Positions 24,108-37,082 of a stretch of DNA of 64,000 nt are shown here, piece after piece. The notes under the pieces were generated by a model. It saw only the letters and a list, made by a program, of their open reading frames with translations. It ran no database searches and was not told the DNA's origin. The first letter of the stretch is position 1, and the number at the start of each line of letters is the position of its first letter. The translations under genes were made by a program, and so were the position numbers. This DNA is from Scleromitrula shiraiana. Lineage: Eukaryota > Ascomycota > Leotiomycetes > Helotiales > Sclerotiniaceae. Location of the stretch: positions 3,832,501-3,896,500 of the forward strand of contig JABELC010000001.1 in NCBI GenBank assembly GCA_028455995.1, written 5' to 3'.

Positions 24108-25756
24108 CTCACCAATACCCAAGTCTTTTCTCCTTGTGTATATCAACTATCCAATTCATAATGGCAAGAATAACCCTAAATCCACTCATCCCTATCGCAG
24201 TATACCAAACCCCGACGAAATCCTCTCAATAAATCGCCATGTCTTATTTGAGTCTCCACCGTTCCTGCAATACCCAATCCCAGAGAGATAGAATAGTTAA
24301 CTGTTGCAGCAGTGGTGGAGGCAGCTACACCTTGGTGACTATGAGGAACCAAATCACTCATTAGAAGCGTCGCCGTAGGAAAGCTCAAATCCATACCAAA
24401 AGGCATGATCAATACTGACAAGAAGGATTATTACCAATATATCTGTTGCACTGGCATTGTTGCTGCCAGTGTATTGCCAGTGCAAAACGCTAATATCGCT
24501 GACATCATAATGGACGACTTTCTAACTTGATTGAGTAAAAATCCTGTCATCAATGCAACACATATACCAGATGCAGAGCCAGGAAGTATTTGCGCCATTA
24601 CACTCAATGGCGTTAACTCTCTCAAATGCAACAAGAATTCCCAGATATAATACATCCATATCCCGAAACTACCCCATCCTAAAGCAACGCAGCAGACTCT
24701 GCAGAGTACTTCCAGCGACATTGAACCGACGGTAATCAATAGATGCCTTGTTTTTCTTTCAATGAATGCAAAGGCAGCGGTTAAGATGACTCCCATAATC
24801 AAAAGCAAGATGATATATGAGGTCTGCCACCCCTGGGAAGACGCTTGGTTCCATGCAACACTGCAGAGTGTCAAGCCAGAAACTCCCATCACAACACCTC
24901 ACCAATCAAAGCCCTTCTCTTCATTCGTAACTCCATCTCCTTGCCCTCTACTTGCACGCTGCACATTACGAAATTTAGGTAGGATTCACCACGAGACAAC
25001 TCCAGTAACAATACACATAATAGAAAGCACCCGATATGCCCATGGCCACCAAGATTTCCGAGCAATTGACGCACTAAACAGAGGACCAAGTGCAATACCA
25101 TTTGAAGCCGCCGCTCCGAATATAGCAAAAACTTTCGCGTTTCTTGGTCTCGGCTTGTATACGCTACCCAGAATCGCTAGCCCAATTGGTGTGAGCACAG
25201 CAGCAGCTATCTCTTGCATCGCTCTGCACACATCAAAGAGATTGGCTGAAGGATTTCTCGAGACGGCCGCTAGTCCCGCAAGTTATGACCATAATGCATA
25301 CACAGCTAGACCGTACAAGAATAAAACTTTGTGGCCAATTATATCCCCAACTTGGCCAGCGACCAGAATACACGTACCAGCTGTTAATGAAAAGGCGGAT
25401 GGAAATCAGGGAGTGACTGACGATGATGTGGTGTGAAAAGCTGAGCCAATATAGGCTATTGGTGCGATTGACTGTGCAGGAAGTTGCGCGATTATAACAA
25501 CGGGGACGACAGGTGATACGCGAAGAAAGCTAGGTTGGGTTGGTGATACGAATAGGGGGGCAGACCTGGAGGATTGGGCTAGAGATAAGTTTGGCTCTTT
25601 GATGACTGCTACATTCGGCGAGCTTTCTTGTATAGCTTGAATATCTATGCATGATTCGCTACATTGTCTTGATGGGCTCAATTGGTCAACCGATGGGTCA
25701 TTTTTCTTAGCATCATCATGTCTGATTGCCTTTGATATCGCCATTTTTGTTGTCAT
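24108..25756 (-). pseudogene. Degraded MFS (DHA2-like, 14-TM) transporter
   Basis: A transporter can be followed in almost a single minus-strand frame from 25756 to 24176, interrupted by about six stops: near 25406, 25283, 24986, 24893, and two adjacent ones near 24431. Recognisable pieces include the FSLTAGTCILVAGQVGD segment, a membrane stretch near 25080-25230, SVAWNQASSQGWQTSYIILL and LIMPFGMDLSFPTATLLMSD, all in the DHA2 order. A one-base shift near 24220 moves the last helix into another frame. The N-terminal tail is hydrophilic. Some stops might sit in unrecognised introns, but I found no splice pair that restores the gene. It is most likely dead. Confidence 0.8.
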
Positions 25757-26305
25757 GACCTTTAGCCTTTTGAACGCTGGATCAGCTAAGATAATGAGGG
25801 CTAAACCCTTAGTAATATGGGGTGTTTTCGAGAATGCTACAATGACTCTTTGGGATGCGATATCCAGATAGCAGAGTGTGCAGTATCTGAGTATGCCTCC
25901 TCGAAGAAAGTCTCCGAGATCTACATAATAAATCTTTGAATTCTTTCAGTCAAAATGCCAGTCACCCAACCGTTGGACCGTTGGATATTACGTGGTCTAT
26001 TGGTTGGAGTAAATTCGGAATGCAACCTCTGCTTCTCTATTCTTTATTATCATTGAAGATTTTTGCAGTTCTTCACAGGATAATCATCGAACCATACTCG
26101 AACCTTCATGCACACATTCAACACGTCCACTACTGGGCTACGCATGGCTTGAGTGATATCTCGGGATACAAATCAGCAAAGTTCTATCATAATTTACACT
26201 CCCCCGAGAACCGCTACGCGAGCCTTATGCAGCGAGGTCAGGAGCCTTAACCAACATAAGCCCAACCTCACAGTCACACACACATATAGTTGCGGCACAG
26301 CCATA
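25757..26305. other. Intergenic between two pseudogenes
   Basis: About 550 bp between divergent relics. It may contain the decayed promoters and the lost first exon of the O-methyltransferase. Confidence 0.45.
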
Positions 26306-27501
26306 ACCAAATCCAGTACTTTCAGCTACTGCTGATGACAAAACACATAGAGAGCTTGTTGATACCTGTCGCAAGTTACTTTATTCTATTGAACGTCCCG
26401 AAGATACAGTGCACAGATTGGTTTTTGGGGTACGAACAATCCGTCCGAACGCTCTCAATCCCTTAGCTAACATACCATTTGCCTATGCAGCATCAGCAGT
26501 TGGCAGTAGCCAGGGTAGCGCAAAACACGAAGCTCATAGAAGTTCTCGTCAAGAATGGACGCATGCCTATGAATGTAGAGCAGGTGGCCAATGCCACCGG
26601 CATATCACCTCTTCTCACAGGTTTTCCCCCCATAATATATCAGTAAGCGCTGGACTGATATACTCGGTAGAACGACTATTACGGTTCATGGGCGCCATGG
26701 GAATGGCAACTGAGTCCCCGAACGTCATGTATGCAGTGTCCAAGAACACTGAAACATTGGATACGGCATGGAGCAGAGCAGGAGTCGACATTGGGTATGT
26801 GGAATTCAAGTTCACCATAATCCTCACCAAATAGTCGAGACTAACTCGAGCCCCTTTTTTAGTATGGACATTGTTACTCCTGGCGCTTATGCAATGCCTG
26901 CATTCCTTCAGAAAACGGGCTATAAAAACCCCGACGATATGCAGAATTGCCCATTTCCCCGGAGTATCGCAAGGATGTGAATGTGATGCAAGTTATTTTC
27001 TCTGACCCTGCTCTTATTACGGACTTCAATACATTTATGCAACACCAGCGGCTGAATTCCAAAACTTGGATGGACACCTATCCCCTGGACTTATTGCCAT
27101 CTAACACAAACGACTTCTTTGTTGATATTGGTGGCGGAGTCGGTCACGTCTGTGTTTCACTGAAACAACAGTTTCCAGAAGTTCCAGGCCGCGTAGTGCA
27201 GCAAGATCTTGCCAAAACTATCAATAGTCTACCGAATGGACAAGTTTTTGAGCCAATGGTTCATGATTATTTCACTGAACAGCCCATCAAGGGAGCCATG
27301 TACTATTATTTTCGAAACATCATGCACAATTTGACAGACGAAAGCTGCCAGAAGGTTCTTGCGCAAACCAAAGCCGCCATGGGGCCAAATTCAAAGATAC
27401 TAGTAGATGACATTATAGTTCCTATAAATGGCGCGCATTGGCGTACGGTTGAGCTTGATATTCTCATGATGTCGCTCTGTGGAACTATCGAGAACCTTTA
27501 G
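26306..27501 (+). pseudogene. Degraded O-methyltransferase of the fungal secondary-metabolite type
   Basis: Three intron positions are still readable: 26430-26490, 26621-26670 and 26795-26862, all in frame, giving a continuous N-terminal half (LVDTCRKLLYSIERPEDTV, then ARVAQNTKLIEVLVKNGRMP, then ERLLRFMGAMGMATE, then IVTPGAYAMPAFLQKTGY). Near 26945-26985 the frame shifts by one base into SPEYRKDVNVMQVIFSDP, and continues through the SAM-binding motif VDIGGGVGHV and the LVDDIIVP strand. It then stops at 27501, short of the usual C terminus. No start ATG is visible for the first block. In these families the enzyme methylates phenolic or polyketide intermediates. I call it a pseudogene because of the frameshift, truncation and missing start together. 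Confidence 0.78.
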
Positions 27502-28274
27502 TGAGGCTCCTTCCGTGATTATGTAAGCCGGAAAGATGAATTCACCCAGGGTTTTTGCTGGATTGACCGGGACTGACAAATATCGAAATGATCCGGTCAA
27601 TTTGTTCTGTCTATTTTGAATAGAATCTTGATGAATACTATTTACAATTATTAACATCACTACAGTAAATCCAAAATGAATTATTTTATAACTCGAAATA
27701 TTTATGTTTTGAATAAATCCATGTGAATGTGAATATGAGTTCGAATATGATGGACATTCAAAAATGGATTAGCTCCTCCGCCTTTAAGGTTCCGTCATAG
27801 CTTACATACAGCCTTATCGTCTGCTAATCAATCGACTTTGAAGTTTACCACCCGTACCACCTACAGCAGTTGACCTCAATACCAGAAACTTGAAATACCT
27901 TCCTAAGGTTATAATAAATATTTCGATAGATCCTTCCTAATAACTTATCTTTCGATCCTCTCACTCACATCATAGTCTGTATACAACACGACAAGTAATG
28001 AAATACCATGTTATTACCACTCATCAGTCAGTGATTGTTACCACCAACCTAGTCTTACCTTACCTCCCATCCCATCCCATCCCATTCCATCCCAGATAAA
28101 TCAATAAGCTCACTTTACTGACTCTGCCTTCCCACGCAGTTCAATATATTCCAGAAATTTTTGAGTCCATGACATGACAACATACCTTGAATGCCGTACT
28201 AGGCGGTCGCACATTCTCGATTTACTATCACATTCTCGATAAGACCTAGTATTTATAACAGGGAACGGAGTACG
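27502..28274. promoter_or_regulatory. Intergenic, FAB1 promoter region
   Basis: About 770 bp upstream of FAB1. It contains a short CATCC-type repeat (about 28065-28095) and pyrimidine-rich stretches. No gene seen. Confidence 0.5.
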
Positions 28275-31200
28275 ATGTCTTCTAATGACTCCCCTAAGTT
28301 TTCTAATGTACTGCCGTTATCGATACCTGTGGGTGTGCGCTCCCGTCGAGGTTCGCTGGCATCCATTTCTGGGGGTACCCCCGTTGACAAGGACCAGCTG
28401 GCACAGGCTCTAGATAAAATACATAGCACAGCTAGTCAGTCGGAAACTCTCACTACTTTCAATGAATTTGCCTCGCCACCGCCATCGTCGTCCCACCCAG
28501 AGAGTAAGGGTTTAGCTGGAGATATCATGCAGAATGGCTTGAGTGGTTTATACAGTCGGTTTCGGGGTGCAGTTGGAGTAGGAAAGGAGAAAACAGGGTC
28601 TTCAACAACTAAGGGCGATGCTGAGAGTTTTGAAACCAACTCTACCAAAAGCCAAAGTGTAACTACACCTACCTCAAAAGGCTCTTTGGGGCTGGCACGG
28701 GAGGATTCCATTGCTTCGTCTTCCATCCAACTTTCAACGACGTCATCGCAACTTCATTCACCAACTATACCTCCTCTCATGACAAGCTCGACCGACAGTC
28801 AGTCACAAACATCAAAGACTTCTCAAACCTTCTCGGGTATATCCAAATCAGCTACGTTTAATAGGCCTCCAATTAAACCCATAGCTAAGGCGACTACATC
28901 ATCGATTATCATACCTACCGTTGCTCCTGTCCATGCCAGTGCTTTCAAGGATGGCGAAAGGGCCCGGCTGGGTAGCTCTGATATGAGTAGTACGGACAGA
29001 GCGAATAAGAAGCTAACAAGTGAGAGAACCGAAGCAACCTCAACCACAAATTATCCTCCTCCGGGCACGATGGGCCTCACGGATACCACGGAAAGTAGAC
29101 GCTTTGCCAATAGTTCTTCGACTCTGGATAATTCGGAAGTGCGTGATTTTGATTCGAAGGGGGACAGTATTGGACGGATGTCACTTGGCAATTTCGATTC
29201 TAGAAAAGATGCTCCGGATGTCGAGTCTCGTGGCGATAACAATAATACAGCGAGAGCGAAAGCGATGAGCAACCCTAAGACAGCCACTAAGACTGCGTCA
29301 TCAACACTTTCATCAATAAAAGCCTCAGATTCTCGTCCTCATGCCTCGCCTCGTCTAGTCATTCCGGATGGTGTAAGACGACCTTTGGCCGTCGAGCGTA
29401 TAACCCAATCACATCTTCCAGGCTACCAAGCCTCGCGAGCATCTTCTACAGACAGAAGTACTGCTGAAGCTAGTCCAATACATACGTCTGCGCACAATAA
29501 TGTACTGCATGACTCTTTTGGGGGAGAAGATGACCTTTCCAAGAACAGACCCCGAATACCTGGTACTACCACAAGCGGAGGAAGCGCCGAAGTGGTTAGT
29601 GCACGGCTTGAGCAGATGAGAAAGCAAGTGCTTAGCAAAGAGTTCTGGATGGCCGATGATATATGCAAAGAGTGTTTCCTTTGTGGAGACCCTTTCACTG
29701 CGTTTCGCAGAAAGCATCACTGTCGCACTTGCGGGTGTATCTTTGATTCAAAATGCACATTCACCATCTCGGGCCAGCGTTTTGGTGTCCAAGGCTCGCT
29801 TCGAATGTGTAAAACGTGTCTAGATATTATAAATAGGCGCCATGATAGTAGTGGATCCGATGATTCAGACGAAGAATCAGGATTGCCGACGTTCTTTCAG
29901 TCACAGCAAGCTAAATTTGACTCTTCAAGCTCTAAGCCAGATCAGACAGAGGGTCAAAACACGGACCAAGTCAAGATAGGAGAGGAATCTAGGCCTCTGG
30001 CGACTCCAATGATGGCAATACCAGCCACACGAAGAATTGGCGATTCTGCAAATAGGCGCTCTGCAATCTTGGAGATAGATGCACCACAATTGAGCCGACC
30101 AAGCTCAGCAAGATCTCTCAAAGCTTTATCTGCTGCTGCAAGGCCCCCTTCCTCGAGTCATAAACGGCATCAATCTAAACATAATTTCCTCAATCGATTT
30201 AAGAATGCTAGCGACGATAGAGCACCATTTCATCGAGTAAGAGACGAGATGGGGAAGAGTTCTCGACTACCTGCTTTTCATGACGATAACATTATCGATC
30301 CAGACTTAGCACCGTATATGTCAGACGAAGGTTCAAGCGCTGATGAGCAAATGAGTATATTTACTACACTCAACAGTGCCAGTGCCGCTACTCCTATCTA
30401 CGAAAATGATAGGACCGGCTTTGGGTCACTCCTGAACGCAACGAAAAGACATAGGGCAAGAACTGGTGAAAAAAGTGTTAGCGGGATAAGTTTCACAAGC
30501 CGTGGCCTAGAAGATTCTGGTGCTACTGTCGGGGCATTCACACGTCCTAACCGTAGGAGGAATCTTAGTGCTGTGAGCAACAGTTTGCATCACACCCGAC
30601 CATCGCCAAGGCAAACCAAGCCACCGACCCTAGCGAAGGGGTTTGGAAATATGAGTGAGGAAACTGGTACTCCCGAACATTTGTCGGATCCGCCAGTTCC
30701 AGTTAGTGGGCCTTCGAGGATGACTCGGAGTGCATCAATGCGAGATGCTAAAGCTCCTGCAGTCGAGTTAAATAATGCAAGCTTGCATCATGTCCGGCGA
30801 CTACTTCATCAATTACTCGAAGATGCAAACATTCCAAATGTTGCTTCTTGGGAAAAAGCCCTGATACCTATTCTTCTTCAGTGCACGGACGATGTTAACC
30901 CTGACGTACGTCGTGGAGATGATATAGATATTCGTCATTATGTCAAGTTAAAAAAGATTCCAGGAGGAAAGCCTGGGGATACTTCATATGTATCAGGGGT
31001 CGTTTTTACAAAGAACCTCGCATTAAAAAGTATGCCTCGAAGCATTTCGAATCCTCGCATCGTCATCGTATCCTTTCCAATCGAATATCAACGCCATCAA
31101 TCTTCCTTTATGAGCTTAGAACCAGTTATAGCTCAAGAAAAAGAATTCTTAAGAAACATGGTCAACCGGATTGCATCATTACGGCCTCAACTCCTGTTGG

Positions 31201-34200
31201 TTCAAAAGCATATCTCTGGACTCGCTTTACAATACCTGACCGAAGCCAATATTGCTGTCATCTATAATGTGAAGCCGTCGGTAATAGAAGCTGTGTCTAG
31301 ATGCGCTCAGACAGAAGTAATATCATCTATTGACATGGTTGCTTTAAAGCCAGTACATATTGGTAAGAGTTCTGGATTTGATGTAAAGACGTACGTCCAT
31401 AACGATATTCCTGGGAGAAAGAAAACATACATCTATTTATCAGGATGTCCGAAAGAGTTGGGATGTACCATTGCTCTTCGTGGTGCCAACATGCATATTC
31501 TCTCAAAGATGAAGCAAATTACCGAGTTTATGGTTTACGTTGTGTATAATCTCAAGCTTGAAACTTGCCTGATGAGGGATGAATTCGTCTTGATACCCTC
31601 TGTTGCAGAAAGTGGCAGCTTATCACCCGGAAGACATCAACCTTATCAGATCTCACACTCTACTCTATCAGATGCCATACTTGCTCAAGATACTGTTGTG
31701 GCGGCGACTAATATATTACAAAGCGCTTTCGAATCCACTAATCAAATTAATAGTTCTCGGAACGATATCGACAACACACCTGCTCAAAACATTTCTACTA
31801 ATAACCTTAGTGGTTCGAACACAGTTGTCGAGACTGGAAGCTCTATATCAGCTGACCCCGAAGCCGCCAAGTTGGTCTCTGCCCATGAATCCCATGCCAA
31901 CTCGTCTCAAGATGATCAATTACCGGAAGATGTACCCATGCCTACATTCTACAGCGATATGGTCGCCAAACATCAAACCAAAATTCTTTCTGCGTCACCA
32001 TTTGTCAAATTCACACAACCATACCTATTGATGCGGGCTCGTGAGCAAGAGCGTAGGCTCGTTTATTTAAAAAGACTCCGTGATCAAGATACATTTGAAG
32101 AGCAGACTGACACAGAAAAGCTTAAGCCCCAAAAGTTTCAGCTTATTAAGCCCGAGATGGTCCACGAGAGTATCAAGCAAGCACCCAGACAAATTATGGA
32201 GGTTCTCCATGCTGTACATGATGCCGAATATGATAAAGCTTTGCATAACTATCAGACACAGACACGCCAATGGGAAAATCACATCCAAGGAAACCTTAAT
32301 CTGTTCGACCCATATGAACATCAAAATATTACCGTTCTATATACTGTAGTTTGTACTGAAACTTCAATTCCTTGCGCTGGTCCTGATCTTCTTACTCTGG
32401 CATTCTATACGGAGCACGAAATATCGGCAGAAATTGATCCTGATTGTACACTCGGCCAGTATGTCGAAGATTTGTGTTCAACGGTGAATACTGTCTGTTC
32501 ATTCAGTGGTTGTGATCGAAAAATGTCTGAGCACCATCGAACTTATGTTCATGGGGAGGCTCGCATTACTGTCTTTGTTGAAAGATCTCCGTGTAGAATC
32601 AAAGGTCTTCAGGATTCGATTCTGATGTGGAGCTATTGTAAGAAATGTCAAAAGGAAACACAGGTCATGCCCATGTCTGAGAGCACTTGGAAATACTCTT
32701 TTGGGAAATACTTAGAGTTATCTTTTTGGAGCAGCGAGCTACACCTTCGAGCAGGTATCTGTCCTCATGACTTACATCGTGATCATCTGAGATATTTTGG
32801 CTTCCGCAATGTCGCGATTAGGATACATCATGACCCGATTGACCTCCTTGAGATTGTTGTACCCCGAACAAGAATCACTTGGAAAGTGGACAATGACCTG
32901 AGATTGAAAAACGATCTTTTCACGAAGATTGAAGAACGCTGGAATCGTTTCATGGCATCTGTGGTATCCCGAATCAAGAGTATCAATATTGATAGTGTGG
33001 CACCAGAAAAATCTGAAGCTTGCAAGCTCGAAATAGACCGTTTGACAAGACGAGCTCAGGAGGAGCACGCTTTACTGCTTCGAAAATTACAAGAGAAATA
33101 TATGGAATCCAAATACTACGAGATTGTTCCTTTGAATAGAGCTCTAAGGGCTATGCAAGAGAAAGTTGCGGGATGGGACGATGCTTTCACTGATTTTGAA
33201 CGAAATTTCTTCCCTTCGGAAAGAGATATCAGGCGACTTGCCGCAATTCAGCTTAAGAGGGTGTTCATGGATCGTGATGAATCCTCTACTTCCCTGGTTT
33301 CTGTCGAGACAAATGAAGCGCAATCCGATAATGATGAAAAGTCTACAGAACACACTCCAACACAGGACACCACCGAAGTAAGCCCTGACCTTGAAGAATC
33401 GCAGGAATGTGTCTCGCTTACCCCACAAGACATTTCAACTCCGATTTTTGCACCCATAGAACTCAATGGACCTTCAGATGTGCTTCAATCTCAAATACCT
33501 GAACATCCTTCTGAAGCAGAAAATCTTGAAAGCATCGAGCACCTTGATCTTGCAGTTCAAGAAACAACGGACTCAAAGATTGATACAACAAACCCTGAGG
33601 AATCTGTTGATCTCACTACTCCCAGTCCTTCTCATGCAGAAAGTCCTCCAGATGATATACCATCACCTACAGGCGAAACATTATCTGAGAAGATTGAAAA
33701 ATTGCGCAAACCAAATCGAACATCTCCCGAACATAGTCAAATCATAGCGGAATCTTCAGGACACCCGAAAGTATCTGACCGTGTAAATTTGCGTCGAAAT
33801 GGTACATCTCCTCCTCTGGCTCGCGCACAATCTCAACCTGCGGGAACACTACGTCGTGCACAACAACAGATCCCCCCTAAATCATATCTTCGGCATGGGG
33901 ATGGGAGAAACTCTAGCGACAGCTCCGTACCAACTCTTGATCCATTGAGGTCATCTACAGCCGAGCCAATAAAGCCTACTGATAAGAGACTTTCTGAAAG
34001 ATTAGGATTGGGATCGCTCAAACAGCGGAAGGGAAGTCATTCTCTAATCCCGAGATCTGTACAACCTAAGCGAAAAGATTCCAAGGTCACAACATTAGCG
34101 AAGCATTTTGAGCAACTGAGCAGAGAATTCGAAAAGGAACGTTTGAGAGACCGGAGGCAGCGCGCAGCAAAAGTTACACAATCCAGAGCTTTCCCGAAAG

Positions 34201-36094
34201 CATCATCTAAGCCTATCGTCGAAATATACAAAGACGTTAATGAGGCAGTCGAAGAGCGAGCTCCTCCTGATGAAGAAGCCTTGGATAACCTCGCTCCATC
34301 ACACCCTAATACGGAACAAATAAGCGTAGTTGAAGGGCTTGCAGATCTCAACCATGAGTCTCCAGTCGATAATACTCGATCAGATGAATCCAAAGACAAT
34401 GCAAAAGTGGTTGAAGAAGCAACCCCAGAAGCTGACGACAATCACCAAACTTTCAGCCAAACCGGCTCTGATGATGAAGGTGAAGGTGTTGGGAGCGACC
34501 ATTCACTGCTTGACGAGATTCTACCTGGTGCAGAAGAACTAGCCAAGTCTCTTCGAGGCAAGCCAGATCTTACATTAGAAATTCCCAGGCACGAAAGGTC
34601 CAGTTTGATGAAAATGCTGACCAATTTCTGGGCAGAGAGATCTGCAAGTGGTTGGACACAACTTGAATACCCGATCAATGCTAGCGACCATATATTTATA
34701 GATTCAGATGTTATTGTCAGGGAGGATGAGCCGAGTTCATTGATTGCTTTCACCTTATCTTCAGAACATTATCGGGCAAAGTTGAACGATCTCCGACAGC
34801 AAGGTCCAGCCAGCGCTAAAGCTCAAGAACATGGCCCGATGAACAGCGTCGGCGCTCCGGATATCTGCGAAGACGGAATCAATCAAGCCGAAGTTGAAAC
34901 TTCTTTACTTCGAGCGACTGGGACGCATTTGGCTTATTCTTTCGTGGATTCATCTGCTAGAATGCAATGCAAGATATTCTTTGCCGAACAATTTGATGCC
35001 GTAAGACGGAAATGCGGAGTGGCCGATAGAATTATTGAATCACTATCTCGATGCTTAAAATGGGATTCAAAGGGTGGCAAGACAAAGTCTGTCTTCCTAA
35101 AAACGCTCGATGATAGACTCGTACTCAAATCCCTTTCTCCCATCGAGACACAGGCATTCCTCAAGTTTGCACCGGCCTATTTCAACATCATATCCGAAGC
35201 CTTATTTCACGAACTGCCTACAGTCATTGCAAAAATGCTTGGTTTCTTCCAGATCGTCATAAAGAATCCTGCTACAGGCACTGAAATTAAATGGGATGTT
35301 CTTATAATGGAGAACCTTTTCTATGATCGCTCTCCGACACGCATTTTTGATCTCAAAGGATCAATGCGAAACAGAAAGATTCAATCCACGGGGGAACAGA
35401 ATGAGGTACTTCTCGATGAGAACATGGTTGAATTTATCTATGAATCCCCACTGTTTGCACGCGAGGTAAGGGAGAAAATAATGATTCCAATATTCAAACT
35501 TACTAACATAATGATAGCATTCCAAGAAATTACTTCGCTCTGCCATTTTCAACGATACTCTTTTCTTGCAGAGGAACGATGTGATGGATTACTCTTTGAT
35601 GGTAGCTGTTGACGAAGTAGGTGCACGGATGTGATGTTGAAGCTACTGGACTAATTCGGTAATGCAGGCGCGAAAAGAACTTGTTGTCGGCATTATAGAC
35701 GTGGTTCGCACTTATACTTGGGACAAGAAATTAGAATCGTGGATCAAAGGTAGGTGTTGGAATTTCTCGGAAAGTATCATGTATTAATTCATTGTAGATC
35801 GTGGGTTTGCAGGCGGTGGTCGAAATCGTCCGACGGTGACATCACCCAAGGTTAGTCCCTCCCGAGCACATGTGCTTATCCTTTTCTAACATGCGGACAG
35901 GAATATAAGAGCCGTTTCCGTGAAGCAATGAACAGATATATCCTTCAAGGTAGAACAACCCACCTTTGAAGTGATTGAGTCGTTTACTAATCTCTTAATT
36001 AGCGCCGAATACTTGGCACCAACCTCTAGATGGTCGACCAAGAAGAGACTCGAGACAGATCATCGATAACTCTAGGCAACCCACCATTAATTGA
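28275..36094 (+). CDS. FAB1: 1-phosphatidylinositol-3-phosphate 5-kinase Fab1/PIKfyve
   Basis: Converts PI(3)P to PI(3,5)P2 on endosome and vacuole membranes. A 7191-nt first exon (28275-35465) is followed by five short ones (35518-35616, 35668-35749, 35798-35850, 35901-35949, 36003-36094), giving 2521 aa. Domains: disordered Ser-rich N terminus; FYVE zinc finger at about 460-515 with the RRKHHCRTCG signature; CCT/TCP1-like chaperonin domain at about 930-1110 (CTIALRGANMHILSKMKQ), which binds the Vac14 scaffold in yeast; a Cys-rich Fab1-specific region at about 1350-1650; PIP kinase domain from about 2200 to the end with IFDLKGSMRNR and NDVMDYSLMV. All late joins keep frame and restore the kinase motifs. 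It is somewhat longer than yeast Fab1 (2278 aa), mostly in disordered linkers. Confidence 0.95.
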
Positions 36095-36426
36095 TTATCC
36101 GACATTTCAGAATTTGTTCAACGGAAACAAAATTACACATGAAATAATATGGAGGCGGATGTGAATGACTTCGTATACGGCACTTTTATGATTGTGAATC
36201 ATACTCCAGCAGAAGAATGTCGGATTAAAATACAATATATTAATTATGATACCCAAACAACATACTTTCACTTAACTTTTCAACCGAAACTAAATTGTGG
36301 CCGTGTTATTCAAACTATTCATGAAATTATATTGCTTAAATGCCCCATACTTAGCTGGCACTATTAATTCATCTTTCTTAACAACAGCCTTTCCATCAAC
36401 AAGTATATATCCGAACAAGCATCATT
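36095..36426. other. Short intergenic stretch
   Basis: 332 bp of AT-rich DNA between two plus-strand genes, with the FAB1 3' UTR and the next gene's promoter. Nothing else seen. Confidence 0.55.
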
Positions 36427-37082
36427 ATGTCTTGCAATCCCATCCCTGATGAGCATCTCATCACCCACATTCAGGTTGAAACACACATCCAGCAACCACA
36501 TGAGGGAGAAGATGTGATCCGAATCAGACCATCTATAAGTAGTATCATGACACCCTCTCAAATCATCTTCTGCATCAACCGGATCTTCAACGAGTTGGAT
36601 TTCGATTGGATCCAACAAAATATCCAGCAGTTTGTTGAACACAGCGTTCGTTTATCCTTTCCTAATTTCCTTATTTCAACTTTCATCACCATCCTATTCA
36701 TTTCATTTACTCCCAAAAACCCCAATACTAACTTATCCTCCCTTTAATTCTCCAGCCTAACCAAACACTAACACGCAACCTCTGGATCACCATCCTAAAT
36801 TCCTACATCTCCTTCCTCGAACCACCAAACCCCAACATAATCGACACGCCGCTAACCCTCTCCGAAATAAACGCCTACGCGCAACTTCTCGAGTTTCTCC
36901 TGTTCTTCTGTTTCCTAGAGGGATGGGTCGATGTCGAGGGGGTTTTGCATGCGATGGTGGATAGTGAGGGGGAGGAGGCGGATATGGAGGTTTTGGTTGA
37001 GGTGGTGGAGGGGATTTTGGAGGGGGGGGATGTTGGGGGGGCATTTGCGGAGAAGTGTTGGGGGAGGGGGTTGGTTTATTAG
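36427..37082 (+). CDS. Small hypothetical protein
   Basis: Two exons (36427-36645 and 36756-37082) give 181 aa. The intron (110 nt) has a GTTCGT donor, also used elsewhere in this window, and a CAG acceptor, with frame kept. The product is acidic and helical (FNELDFDWIQQNIQQF, NLWITILNSYISFLE, AYAQLLEFLLFFCFLEGW). I recognise no family, signal peptide or membrane segment. The exon-2 sequence changes abruptly from pyrimidine-rich codons to GGG/GAG/GTT-rich codons near 36905, without losing the frame. Evidence for it as a gene is the open frame, the plausible intron and the hydrophobic patterning. Confidence 0.55.

Noticed and set aside
28823..29287. Minus-strand open frames inside FAB1 exon 1
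   Set aside because: Antisense shadows of the Ser-rich N terminus of FAB1.
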